Below are positions 39,966-50,690 of a DNA stretch of 64,000 nt, piece after piece; the stretch's first letter is position 1, and every line of letters begins with the position of its first letter. The DNA is taken from assembly GCA_013397075.1 (NCBI GenBank), contig VWZS01009934.1:3252305-3316304 (forward strand), read 5' to 3'. The notes beneath the pieces were generated by a model, which saw only the letters and a list, made by a program, of their open reading frames with translations, was not told the DNA's origin and ran no database searches. The position numbers were made by a program, and so were the translations under genes. The DNA comes from Rhabdornis inornatus (lineage: Eukaryota > Chordata > Aves > Passeriformes > Rhabdornithidae).

Positions 39966-40060
39966 ATTACAGCATGCCCAATACACAGCAACACTGAAAC
40001 AAAAGCCAACATTGGAATAAATTGGAAAAAAGTCCAAGGTACGCTAGAGTCATTTAAAAC
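39907..40060 (+). repeat. Duplicated scaffold block B, copy 1
   Basis: These 154 bases, from caaatctcccttgacggatg up to catttaaaac, recur without a visible difference at 40523-40676. This copy runs straight into the N gap; the other starts after a lone N at 40522. Confidence 0.95.
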
Positions 40061-40220
40061 NNNNNNNNNNNNNNNNNNNNNNNNNNNNNNNNNNNNNNNN
40101 NNNNNNNNNNNNNNNNNNNNNNNNNNNNNNNNNNNNNNNNNNNNNNNNNNNNNNNNNNNNNNNNNNNNNNNNNNNNNNNNNNNNNNNNNNNNNNNNNNNN
40201 NNNNNNNNNNNNNNNNNNNN
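40061..40220. other. Assembly gap, 160 N
   Basis: A run of 160 undetermined bases between duplicated block B copy 1 and block A copy 2. Lone N characters at 39795 and 40522 are further contig joins. Confidence 0.99.
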
Positions 40221-40288
40221 ACAAGTAAGGAAGCAATTACTGGTCTAAGTGTTTTTAGCCATATAGTGATCATCTCCTATAAAAAAAG
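40221..40288 (+). repeat. Duplicated scaffold block A, copy 2
   Basis: Second copy of the 68-bp block at 39727-39794, with atatagtgat in place of atatggtgat. It begins at the first base after the gap. Confidence 0.95.
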
Positions 40289-40522
40289 TCTCCCTTGGTG
40301 AATTATTTTTTACAGTCTCACAGGTAAGCTACACAAAGCCTACAAAACCATCACTAGCAATATATTAAAAAAATTCAATGATATGGTTGCTAGGAAGAAA
40401 TGTGTTTATTTTGCAGAAGCTAGGATAGTATATTGAGAAACTTACAAAAATGACATCTGTCAAAAATCAGCTTTTCTTCTAGCTTAAGTTTAAAGAAAGA
40501 GAAAATGGGGAGGGGAGGGGAN

Positions 40523-40676
40523 CAAATCTCCCTTGACGGATGCAGCTTTGAACTATTCCCAGAATTTCTTCATGGGCTACTATTACAGCATGCCCAATAC
40601 ACAGCAACACTGAAACAAAAGCCAACATTGGAATAAATTGGAAAAAAGTCCAAGGTACGCTAGAGTCATTTAAAAC
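40523..40676 (+). repeat. Duplicated scaffold block B, copy 2
   Basis: Second copy of the 154-bp block at 39907-40060. It begins right after the N at 40522 and continues into unique intron sequence (taggtttaaattg). Confidence 0.95.
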
Positions 40677-41626
40677 TAGGTTTAAATTGTTTCTATTTCA
40701 CTATTTAACATGGACTAAAAGATTTCAGTTGACACAGTGTTGGTGATAAAAAAAAGCTACTTCAGTTTTCTTCATATCTTTTTAAGCAATGGGTTTTTTC
40801 TTAGCAAATATAATTCAATTTTTATTTTGGCTTTCTCTGTAACTCAGACTTTTATTTCAAAGTCTTGCTTTTTGTCAGAGCAGCGAGGAAAACTCAATTT
40901 AAGATAGAACCTCAGGCATACAGAATATATCAAATAAAACTGAAAACACATTTCTTCCCCATTTCCTACAGTACAAACAAGACAAATACTTCAGCACACA
41001 CATGCACAAATTCCACAATCCTGGCCACCACAAAGTAACGAAAAGAGAGAAGCTTTGAGAATTATATTAAAGCACCCTCAGTCCCCTTGTCTTCCCAGAA
41101 CAGAGCACCCTGTGCTGCCCTTTGCCTGGTGTGTGGAACTGGTTCGGCCTCTCATCTCCTTATGTTTCATTTATCTGCTATATTATTCAAATAGCACATG
41201 TAACTTTAGAATATTTAATACTGCAGAATAAATTCACGTTCATTAACTCCTACAAAAGTGTGACGGGCATCATACATTAAGAATAGGAAGTATAAACAAA
41301 CCATCAATTAATCCAATTTCTCTGATTTGAAGCAATTCTGGGATGGTATGCTGTGGAAAAGAACATTGCCAAAGTAAAGGGATATGCTTGGACACTGAAA
41401 AATTCAGCACTTGCTTAAGTGCTTTGTGGGACAGGTGACCAAAACAACTATACAGAGTAATATAGTTATTTTTCCCCAAAACAGTGAAAGATGTGCCTGG
41501 CAGGGCTTTCCCACGTCCCTTTGATTGCACCACTGTACCCATTTTTCTTTGTCTTCTCAAATTATTCAATATTTGTGATTTGCATTTGAACTGCACTGTT
41601 TTCTTTAAAATAACCTCTCAAGGATC

Positions 41627-41727
41627 AGACCTTACAGCCTCATGCAGCCCCCATCTTAAGCAATGCTCCCAAAATGATGCCAATGGGAGCTTTGTCCAAG
41701 AAAGGACTATAGGATTCAGCAGTATGT
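41627..41727. repeat. Faint old self-complementary repeat
   Basis: 'cttacagcctcatgcagccc', 'gccaatgggagctttgtcca' and 'aaaggactataggattcagc' match the order of blocks in an old sauropsid foldback repeat (cagcccttactc, then caatgggagttttgcctga, then aaggactgcaggat). It is heavily diverged, and assignment is by memory of the pattern only. Confidence 0.45.
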
Positions 41728-43774
41728 GAAAAATGGGATTGAAATTATGGAGCATGGTATCAGGATAAGATTTTCTATTTCAAACCTATATTTATTCTTT
41801 ACATTGAACCATCAGAGTGTGGGGAGAAGAGGGGAATGTCACTTTGGAAAACCATACGGTACTTTGATTTCCAAGCCAGAACTCTGCATACTGAATGTTT
41901 ATAGAATCTAGTGATGTTCTTTCTGTTTATTCCTGTCACCCAGAGAAACTCTGGCCAAGCACCAATCAAACATCCAAGCAAGCATGGGGAAAGAGAGAAA
42001 ACAGCTCAGCAGTAGGCTCATAATTAGCAACCTAAACCTGGAAGGAGGCACTTGGGAAGTGCCTCTGGTGCATCTGGATTCCAGCGCTCACCGCATGTCA
42101 TGAGTGGTTTTGGAAATTGAGTTCTCAGTCTCTGCAAGGGGTAGGGAAGATATACACAGTATTGTTGGCTAGACTAAGCAGGGGCATATGTGGAGCAGCT
42201 GCAAAAGCAGACATCCGTCTGCTCTGAGAGACCAGTGCAGGGATAAAAACGCATCTCCCAGCAATGACAGCTAACTGTTCCTGGCATCTCCTGGGTTAGC
42301 TGTGTCTCCCTACCTGTGGCAAGCAGGGCTCCTGCGTTTACTTTGCTTCAAATAAAAACAATGCAGAGTGTCCTCCTTATCACCCTGTGCTTAGGAGAAT
42401 AGTTGAAGGAGCTACTGAGGTACACAGAAGATCTGAAATCTATCTTAATAGGAGACAATCTTCATATCCAAGTTCTAGCCTTGATACAGAAATCTTCAGG
42501 TCTTTTTCCTTGAGAGTCCTGTTCCCTTCCCTGCTCTTACCACTTATCCTTTCCTTTCAGTGTGAGAGCTAGCAATCTCCAACTACCTTTTCATTCTGCA
42601 GAAGCAATAAAAGGATTCCAAAAAGCATAACAAGCCCACAACTCAATACACAGTATTTTAATAACAGGAGCAGCTTTCACTGCCAGTCACCCTCACTATT
42701 ACTTTAGACAGAATCTGGGATGCTGCTGTTGCACTTTTGACATAGATGTTGCTGCTGTACTAAGTATGGTGCAGAGAGGTCTTATTAGCATTATGCAGGG
42801 TGGAAGTCACCTACGTTTGCATATGTGACTTCAAATTAATAATAAGTTTTTGCATACCATGAAAATAACAAAAATTTTAGAATCAGGTTGAAGCTATCAA
42901 CCAAACAAAACTTTCATCTTTGATATGGAAAACTCTTTTATTTTTATAATTTCATTTTATTATGAAATTGGTACTCAAAAGTTCCTTTCTCTATCATTGA
43001 AATAACTATTTACTATGAAACACATACTTATTAAAGGTTGCCAAAAGTGTAATAACCACACATCTGTTATTCTTCAAATACATATTTTCTAAAACATTTG
43101 ATATTTACTTCACATGTAATAACAGTTATTAAATCTTTCTTAAATCTGTTTTGTGGAACCATAATGTAAAGCATTACATGCAAAGGAGAAGCACCATGGG
43201 AACAAACTCTAAAAGGGAGTAGAAGGATTGTTAGAAGCTGAGTAACTTACTAGTCACATTACAAACTACAATTCAAAGAAGCATAGTAAGGGAAGTACTG
43301 GAAGTCTGGAAACCCTGCAGGACGAAGAGTTTTAAGAGGTCCAACATCATTAAAGTTTTAAAATCGTTAGATAATTTATAGGTCAACAAGTAAGTAAAAC
43401 CAGAAGACATTCCTGTAATCACTACTGAAACAAATATACAAGGACATAAACTTCATCATCTGTTAGCTCAAATTAGAAAAAATCTAGGTGTTTAAAAAAG
43501 GCCTTCTTTTGGTTTTAATTTTCCACAGTGTGGCAACATTTCCCCAGTGCTGGTGGTGGCTCTTTGCAGGTTCTGCAGTGCAAGCCTCACCCCAGCCATG
43601 AGCTGGAAAGACACTACTGACTGCATTACAGGAGAAAACCAGCTCTCTGACTGAACTGATCCTCTTTCCTTTTGAATTTTAACGGGCTTTGTGCATTCAG
43701 CTCTCTTTAATTGCCAGAGTAGCCAGGAAACAAGCACAGTCACTGTTAATTGTTCATAACTATTCCACTTGAGA

Positions 43775-44062
43775 TTTCAAGTGAGCCTCCCAGCAACAGG
43801 ACACAAGGAAATGGCCTCAAGCTGTGCCAGGGGATGTCCAAGTTGGACATCAGGAAGAATTTCCTCACAGAAAGGGTGGTTAAGCATTGGAACAGGCTGC
43901 CCACGGAAGCAGTGGAGTCACCATCCCTGGAAGTGTTCAAGAAACAACTGGATGTGGCACTTAATGCTATGACTTAGTTGACAAGGTGGTTTTTGCTCAA
44001 AGGATGGACTCTATGATCTAGGTCTTTTCCAACCTTATTGATTCCATGATCCTATGATTTTC
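43775..44062 (+). mobile_element. CR1 LINE fragment, 3' end
   Basis: Sense-strand CR1: 'ttggacatcaggaagaattt', 'ggaacaggctgcccacggaa' and 'ccatccctggaagtgttcaa', then 'ggatggactctatgatctag' and a tail 'gattccatgatcctatgatt'. A short stretch of the ORF2 C-terminus is still readable at about 43800-43970 (KLDIRKNFLTERVVKHWNRL). It is 5'-truncated, and its orientation is opposite to PIEZO2. Confidence 0.92.
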
Positions 44063-45599
44063 ACTGGGTCCTGAATGTGACTGAAAACATATTAAGACAT
44101 TGAGATGAACAATGCCTTCTAAAATAAATTTTTAGTCATATTTGGAACAAAGTACAAGAGAGCTGACTGCTTTCCAGACACTTTTTATGCCTATGTGGGT
44201 GCCATTGTAACATGCACCGATAATGAATAATAATCCCCATGTTAACAGTTGCAAAAAAGTCATCCTATTTTTATCCATAAGTCTACTTGCTTTGGCTTAC
44301 TAAAGATTTTTTTAAAAAACCATTAAGGTGGCAGCTTGCTTGACATGAAAGTATCACATGTGCTTAGCATTTTAAACCATGATTCTTATAGGACAGCAAA
44401 ATACAAAACAATATTTTTCCTAAATCTCAAAATTTGTCCTTAATGTTCTTTAAAAAATACAGTCAGGAACTGCAGTCTCATTCATGCTGGACAAAGGTGG
44501 TGACTACCATAGTATGTTACAATTAACTTGTTTGTAATGTCTCAAAAGACAATCAATAACATAAAGACCTTCATTTATATCTATCAAACCCACATATACT
44601 CCTTTTAATTGAAAAGCTCTTAACTCCAGTCATTTCCTGGATATAAAGCTACTTTACTCGAGCTCCAGCATTTTTAATTTCCCCTACACTGAAAAGCAGC
44701 ATCCTCAGCTCACAAGTAATGCTTACATAAAAGCCTCACAGTCAGATCTCTTGGTGCCATAATGTTTTTCAGGATATGAAGACAAGAGTAATGTAAACAC
44801 TCTACTATTACAGAATAAACACCATGTAGCCACAAAGCAGTGAAGACATCACCTGTAAATTATATGGGATTAATTTCCTGTAATCTAAACTGACTGTCTA
44901 TATCTCCTGTTCCTGAATCCACTCTAAAACAGTTTGTTGAGAACAGTTTATATGGATCTTCCAGTTTTAAAGCAAAGATAATTCCTCCTTAGGGCATTGC
45001 TTCATGTCTCTCTTTTCTATATCTAAAAATCTTGCTTCCTCCCTCCTGAATGAGAATGCTTTTGCTAAAACAACACATTTAAATGCTATTGATATTTCAC
45101 TGCTGACTCAGGTGTGCCTAAGTCAAAAGCTTGCAGAGAATAGAATTTTAAATAGGCAGACATGCTTCTGCTGCTTCTTTCCCTAGAGTTTATATAAATA
45201 ACAAAAGAACAGCTGTATGGGATCAGAGTTAACATAGATGTAGCCCACTAACCTGTCTCTACTGGTGGCCAAAAAGGGATTCCTACTGAAGAGAATAAGA
45301 TTAGGGATAGGATGTAATGATACATCCACAGAATAATCTCTCAGCTTTGTGAGATCTGCAGATCTGGGATTTCTACTGTGACTGCAAGTTAAGTGTGATT
45401 CCAGCATCCAGATATTACATATAGGATGTGTTTGCTTTGATACTCTTTAAGATACAAAAAATACTGATCTGAAGCAATAACAGACATTATGATATTAAGA
45501 AAATATTGTTATAAACGAGTTAACACTGAAATTCACATATATGTTACTCATTAACCTTTTATTCAACCAATTTGAGAAGCTGTGGATGTCCCACACCTT

Positions 45600-45710
45600 G
45601 TGTTTTAGGCCAGGCTGGATGGGGCTCTGAACAACCTATGGCAGCAGGGTAGGAACTGGATGATCTTTAAGGTACCTTCCAACCCAAGCCATTCTATGAT
45701 TCTATGATAT
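45600..45710 (+). mobile_element. Short CR1 LINE 3' end
   Basis: Only the last ~110 bases of a CR1 copy: 'aggccaggctggatggggct', 'ggaactggatgatctttaag', 'taccttccaacccaagccat', then 'tctatgattctatga'. The normally present 'gtgggaggtgtccctgccca' segment is shortened. This is the best-preserved CR1 tail in the window. Confidence 0.92.
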
Positions 45711-47206
45711 ATTCCTGTCATAAAAATCTTGTATTAAAAATACAGGTAAGTAAATGGATATTACTATTTTAAAAACCCCAAATCTTAATTGTTATATCTA
45801 TATGAAAGACTTTATCTTCTTTTTTTTCTCCTTGCCAGTTCTCTGAAAAAGCTGGTAAGAGAACACATTTGATTCTATGACTGTGACAAGCAAAGTACAT
45901 TCAAATCTTCACATCATCTGTGGTAACTAATGTGCTGCTTCAAATAAAGTTACCCCAGGGTGACAATCAATCTCTCAAGGTGCAGAAGTGCTGTTTGAAA
46001 GCCTTTTTGGCTTTATAAACTAGAGTGGCAATAATGGGATCTGCACAGAAATCCCTTCTGCATATTCGCCTTCTCTCAGGAAGGCTTCTCAGCTGTAATT
46101 TGGTCTACCAAGAATTCTCCATCTCTCATGTGGTACACACCTTGCATGTACACAGCTAGCATGGATTCTCCTTCTAGTTTTGAAACATCTCAGAAGTTGG
46201 AAATTGCCACCACAGAACTTCTAATGAACTCAGCTAAAAAGATGCTGACCCTTTTCCATTCTCACTTTCAAAACAGACACAGAGTATCAATTCATTCTAG
46301 AGCTTCTCAAAACTCTCTTTTTTTTCATTCTAATGGTGACAAGCAGCACCAACAGGCGCTAATTCATAATTTGGATGGTGAAAGAATCAATAGTTTATTG
46401 CAGAGCCCTGCAGATATCCGTGGTATCACACTGAATGAAATGCTCATCAGGCTCATCCTTCCCATCAGGAACCAAATTGGATGTAACTTGGAAAAAAAAA
46501 CAACCCAACTTTTAAAAAAAAAAAACCTTTGAGGACATCAAACACAGCAACTGAGAGTGTTTAATTTTCAACGATATCCAAAACTTCAAGCAAAGAGCAG
46601 ATTCTTCTGCCTACTATTTGTAGAAGAATAAAGATGACACTGAGCATCTGAATTCTTCTTTACTTTACATCACTCTTTACTGGACTTGACCTAGTTTAAT
46701 TTACAAGACAGACATGTGGTTCTGGTATGATGACTTTGTGGCTAAGTTTGTCTGCAAGAAGTTCTTGCACTTGAGGAATGCTGCATATTGAATTTTCCTC
46801 TGATGCTGAACAGCTCTCTGCTAGCTTTGCTCTTCTTTCAACTTCATTTACTTTTGTCAACTCATATGTCAGAGATTAGAAGTTTCGTGGAAAAAAATAA
46901 CATGGGTGAGAGCAATATTTTCATTCATAAATAAGACTGGTGTCCCTTTTTTTTAATACTAGCAGGAAACAACATGATGAGCCAAGTTCATATGATGAAT
47001 AAATTGCTTCAGATTGACTGGGGAAAGAGAAGAGGACACAAACAGAAAAGCTGAATACATATGTGCAAGACACTGCATGATTTCTGCTCTGAATTTGAGG
47101 TCATTGAAACATTAAATCAACTAAAATAAATAACTTTGCAAATTTGTCTGTGCAGTTTTTCTTCCTTAACTTTTTACACTGGTAAGGAAATAAATATATG
47201 GCTTAC

Positions 47207-47249
47207 CTTTCAAAACCAATCTGCCGTAATGTTTTCTCCCATGTAGAAC
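47207..47249 (-). CDS. PIEZO2: PIEZO2 coding exon, 43 nt (about residues 96-110)
   Basis: This is a very short internal exon. Read on the minus strand, it starts with two bases that complete a codon (GT, consistent with a Cys codon begun in the exon before). It then encodes STWEKTLRQIGFE and ends with AG, two-thirds of a Ser codon finished by the next exon. The acceptor is a long pyrimidine tract ending ttgtacag and the donor is AAG|GTAAGC, both strong. In PIEZO2 this peptide lies in the segment between the first membrane helices and the KGADAGN motif. The match STWEKT.RQIGFES to mammalian PIEZO2 is close, with one Leu-for-Phe difference from the human protein as I remember it. The exon is too short to be found by open-reading-frame length and was located by its splice sites and homology. 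The preceding coding exons were not found to the right, up to 64000. Confidence 0.9.
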
Positions 47250-47871
47250 CTGTACAAAGAGGAGAAAAAACAAACACCCTCAGTAAAGAACCCTTTTTGT
47301 ATGAACATTCTTTTCCTTTCCTTGTGCAGCTGGGATCTGTATATTAAGGAGATTTTTCCACCCCTAGAGAAGTACTTGTAAACATCACATGTTTTCCCCA
47401 GAGTGAAGAACTGCTGAGAGAGGCTACCACCAGGTGACATAACAGTGAGAGGGGTATCAGCCCATACAACTTTACATTGCAGAGCAGCTAGAGTTCACTG
47501 CAGTTCCAAGGGTGGTCTCCTCCTCTGCTAGAGCAACGTGATCTGGAAGTGCTGAGCTGGCATCTCACATCATGCACTCTTCACATTTCAGCTTTTCTCT
47601 TTACTGTAGTGTTCACCTGATTCTTGCTGAAAGCTTTACAGCTCCTTCTGAAATCCAGCCCTATTATTTTTAAGCAAAAGCATGAACATCTATTCCTTCT
47701 TTATTATTTAACCCTTCATATTCATACAAACAGCTGCAAAAGACTCTTTCTCAGAATGATCAAGGACTCAGCCCCACAAACTACTCAAATGTTCAGACTC
47801 ATCCAAAGAATTGCTCTCAATATTTCTGATGCACTTAACACAAATTTCACCTAGATTTTCTCCAAAATAAC

Positions 47872-47886
47872 CCCACACACACACAC
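47872..47886 (+). repeat. Short (CA)n run
   Basis: A perfect CA run of about seven units within ccccacacacacacactgc. Confidence 0.8.
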
Positions 47887-49092
47887 TGCGAGCCCTAGGT
47901 GTTCAGTCTTCAGCTCTTAGTAGTTTTTTTTGCTTTTTGCCAGTCTCCTTTTTTTTTTTTCAACTACTATGAGGTCATTACAAACACAGGCTACTAAGTG
48001 CACAAATATCTCAAGTCATGCAGATCTGCTTGGCAAATGTGTAGGAGGACATGAAGCTGTGTCATGGCTTGCTCTCTGTGCTTTTATGCTCCCGTGGGAA
48101 ATGCAACAGGACTGCATGCCATGTAAGCAACTACAGTTCTTTTCAAATGGTTCATCTCAATCATTCATTGAATTCTCAAAATCAGAGAAATGACAATAAT
48201 TCCTGTTGCTGATGCATTCCTTCACCTAAAGGGAAATATAAATTAGGAATGAAAATACTCCCTGTGAGTGAAATTATGCAGCACTTTTAATTGCCCTCAT
48301 TCAGAGCAAAGCAGGAAGGGGTTTCAGGCCCATATCCAGCAAAACACACAGCAGAAAGAGACTTCAAAAGCAAGGTGGAGAAAGCTCTACCTTCACTATA
48401 TAGGGAAAAAAAAATGAAGTAAAATTCTGTTCTGAAGTAACTGAGCAATGTTGATTGTTTGATGAGTTGAGAGAGCTTCTACTGTGGCACCTGTATTTGC
48501 CTGAGGTGGGGCAAGACTTCTTCATGCACAACTACATAAGACAATACCTCTCATCACATTGAGTAAATATTTTATGAAAAGAAGTCCTCTAAAGACATCT
48601 CTAGAGCAGGAGAAGAAATACCCTCACACATTTATTTCAAATAAACGTGAAAAACTAAAACAACGTCTACCACAATGAACCATGAATGACTGAGATAAAT
48701 AAAGGCTTGCTCCATTAATGTACTCCCCAAACCCATTACCTTCTGCTCATCTCTGGAGTGTAACTGGTTTCACACAACATCTATGAATCAAGTCATTGTT
48801 AAAAAGATGACTGTGCCACTCCACAGCTAAGTGAAGGGAAGACACAAGCAATTCTCCATATATTTTATTCAATCCTGCTGGCTCTGGAAGAGTAGCCAAT
48901 GGTTTTTGAACTCTGAAGATTTGAAGAGCGTTGAAGAAAAGAAATCTCAGCAGCACTTCCTAAAGCAAAGACCAGTGCTGTCATCTTTAGTCCAAGTTTC
49001 TATGCCTTCCACTGTTATGTATAATTGTGTATGAATTTTTCACCCCATGACTGGCTACACTTCATTTGTAATATATAGAGAGAGTCCTACTG

Positions 49093-49149
49093 AAGAGAGA
49101 GGGGGGAAGAGAAAGAGACAGAAAGGAAAAAAGCTATAGAGAAAAGGGA
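49093..49149 (+). repeat. GA-rich low-complexity patch
   Basis: Nearly pure purine on the plus strand (gaagagagaggggggaagag, gaaagagacagaaaggaaaa), without a fixed repeat unit. Confidence 0.7.
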
Positions 49150-49560
49150 ATTGGGTCTCTATAGGTTTGAAATAATCTTTTGGCTGTAGCTGGCCACCAG
49201 AATACTCTTTGAAATGCATCTGACTCCTCTGAAGCAAAGCCTGCCAAGAACACAACTAACATTTCATATTAATAAAACAAATCTTTTTTATGGAGTCTTA
49301 TTTTAAAATGTTTATGATCTAAACATCATGTTTTAAGACTTGCCAATTCCGTTCACAATAGTATCAACTTCTACACCACACTAAGAGCCAAAAGTAAATA
49401 CCCTAAGGTAAGAGAAGCACTAAAAAGAATAGCACTATTAAAAGTCTAGAAAACCTACTGTTTGATTTAAACCTTACCCATTGCTTCCAAAACATAAAAC
49501 AGGATTTAAGTCACATAATTCTCATTAAAATCAAAAAAGGAGTTAATCAAGAATTAAAGA

Positions 49561-49612
49561 CTTGATCCTGCTCCCAAGGAAATCAATAGGAATTTGGCTA
49601 TTCAATTCAGTC
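49561..49612. repeat. Faint old sauropsid interspersed repeat
   Basis: 'cttgatcctgctcccaagga' followed by aatcaataggaatttggct looks like an eroded copy of a common sauropsid repeat whose intact form reads roughly 'gatcctgctcccattgaagt' followed by its own inverted repeat. I cannot name the family with certainty. Confidence 0.45.
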
Positions 49613-50257
49613 TCTCTCTCTGCTTGGTCTGGGGAAAATATTCATCTGTTGACTTTCAGACTTCGAGCCACTAAGCTAAGGTGGCTTCCCTTTGCTTTCT
49701 TCTTTTTTGCCATCACAACAAAAATACCATAACTGCTTATGAGAATGCCTTAATCTGGTACCCACGTAATTGAGCTTTTTTTTTTTTCCAAATATTTGCT
49801 TCAGAGTGCCTGACCATTTTAATTTATTCCAAAAATTCTGTTTCACATTAACAGTTCTAGCTTTGAAATTCTTCAAAGATATGAAGCATAATGCACTAAG
49901 AGAATTTCTGCTCACATTTAATAGGAACAATGGTAACATGCATACCATGCACACATGTGCACTCAATGAAATCCTAGCATAAGAATGAGAGCATAAGAAT
50001 ATAAGATTTAATAAAATAAAATCCAGAACATCTTCCTTAAGTGAAAAGTTGCCTTCTTTGACAGGTAGGCTTTCATTCACATGGCAGTTTCCATATTTAG
50101 TTTGGCCTGGTTACAACTCTATACTTACTGTGAACTCACTGTGGATGAGAGGACTCACACACCACTGCTAGGTTGTTCGCCTTTACAGAACATGAAGGTG
50201 CCTTGCTGCTGAAGTACACTGGTGGGCATAGGGAAAAGACACAATAACATATTCACA

Positions 50258-50400
50258 GGATCACAGAATCAGGGAATATGAGGTCAGAAAGGACCTCAAG
50301 GATCATCTGGTCCAACCAGATGTCCAGATGTGGACAAAAGCACAGGCTAGACAAGATGCCCCAGCATCCTGTCTAGCTAGGTGTTAAAAGTGACCAGTGT
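50258..50400 (-). mobile_element. CR1 LINE fragment, 3' end
   Basis: The plus strand 'caggatcacagaatcaggga', 'ggtcagaaaggacctcaagg' and 'atcatctggtccaacc' is a CR1 tail in reverse. The rest to about 50400 (caagatgccccagcatcctg) fits the same element type. 5'-truncated and non-coding. Confidence 0.82.
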
Positions 50401-50517
50401 TGGGGAAGAATACTGGGAATACTGTTGAGGAAGAACAGCTGAATTTGTAATGATTAGATATTCCTATTAATTTCAAATCTTTGATCTTAAGCCTCTGAAA
50501 CTTACTATTCTCTAAAT

Positions 50518-50690
50518 CATGAAAAAACAAAAACAAACAAACAAGCAAACAAAACCTTTCACGTATTCAAGAGATATATAATACTCCATAAAAAACAAAA
50601 CTCCATTAAATACTTCATGAAAAAACAAAAACAAACAAACAAACAAACAAAACCTTTCACATATTCAAGAGATACAGAATACTCCATAAA
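50518..50690 (+). repeat. 98-bp tandem duplication (about 1.8 copies)
   Basis: The 75 bases at 50518-50592 (catgaaaaaacaaaaacaaa ... tactccataaa) recur at 50616-50690 with only a few substitutions: caag/caaa, cacgtatt/cacatatt, and atatataat/atacagaat. A 23-base spacer belongs to the first unit, giving a period of 98. Each unit contains a (CAAA)n run, which may have promoted the slippage or unequal exchange. Confidence 0.93.

Larger units (their letters stand above)
26386..47206 (-). other. PIEZO2: PIEZO2 intron, 20,821 bp (contains a scaffold gap)
   Basis: This phase-2 intron lies between the 43-nt and 163-nt exons. Its true length is uncertain because of the 160-N gap at 40061-40220 and the duplicated flanks around it. 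It holds CR1 fragments near 35.3, 39.8, 43.8 and 45.6 kb, the purine microsatellite at 36787-36965, and possible conserved non-coding stretches at 26930-27400 and 27990-28200. Confidence 0.88.

Noticed and set aside
39854..40273. 139-residue minus-strand frame spanning the N gap
   Set aside because: Half of it is undetermined sequence and the remainder is CR1 and duplicated intron.
46128..46532. 134-residue plus-strand open frame ending near a poly-A run
   Set aside because: No recognisable domain or motif, no splice or promoter context, and the end is low-complexity Lys from the A run. It is one of many such frames expected in AT-rich intron; a homology search could overturn this.
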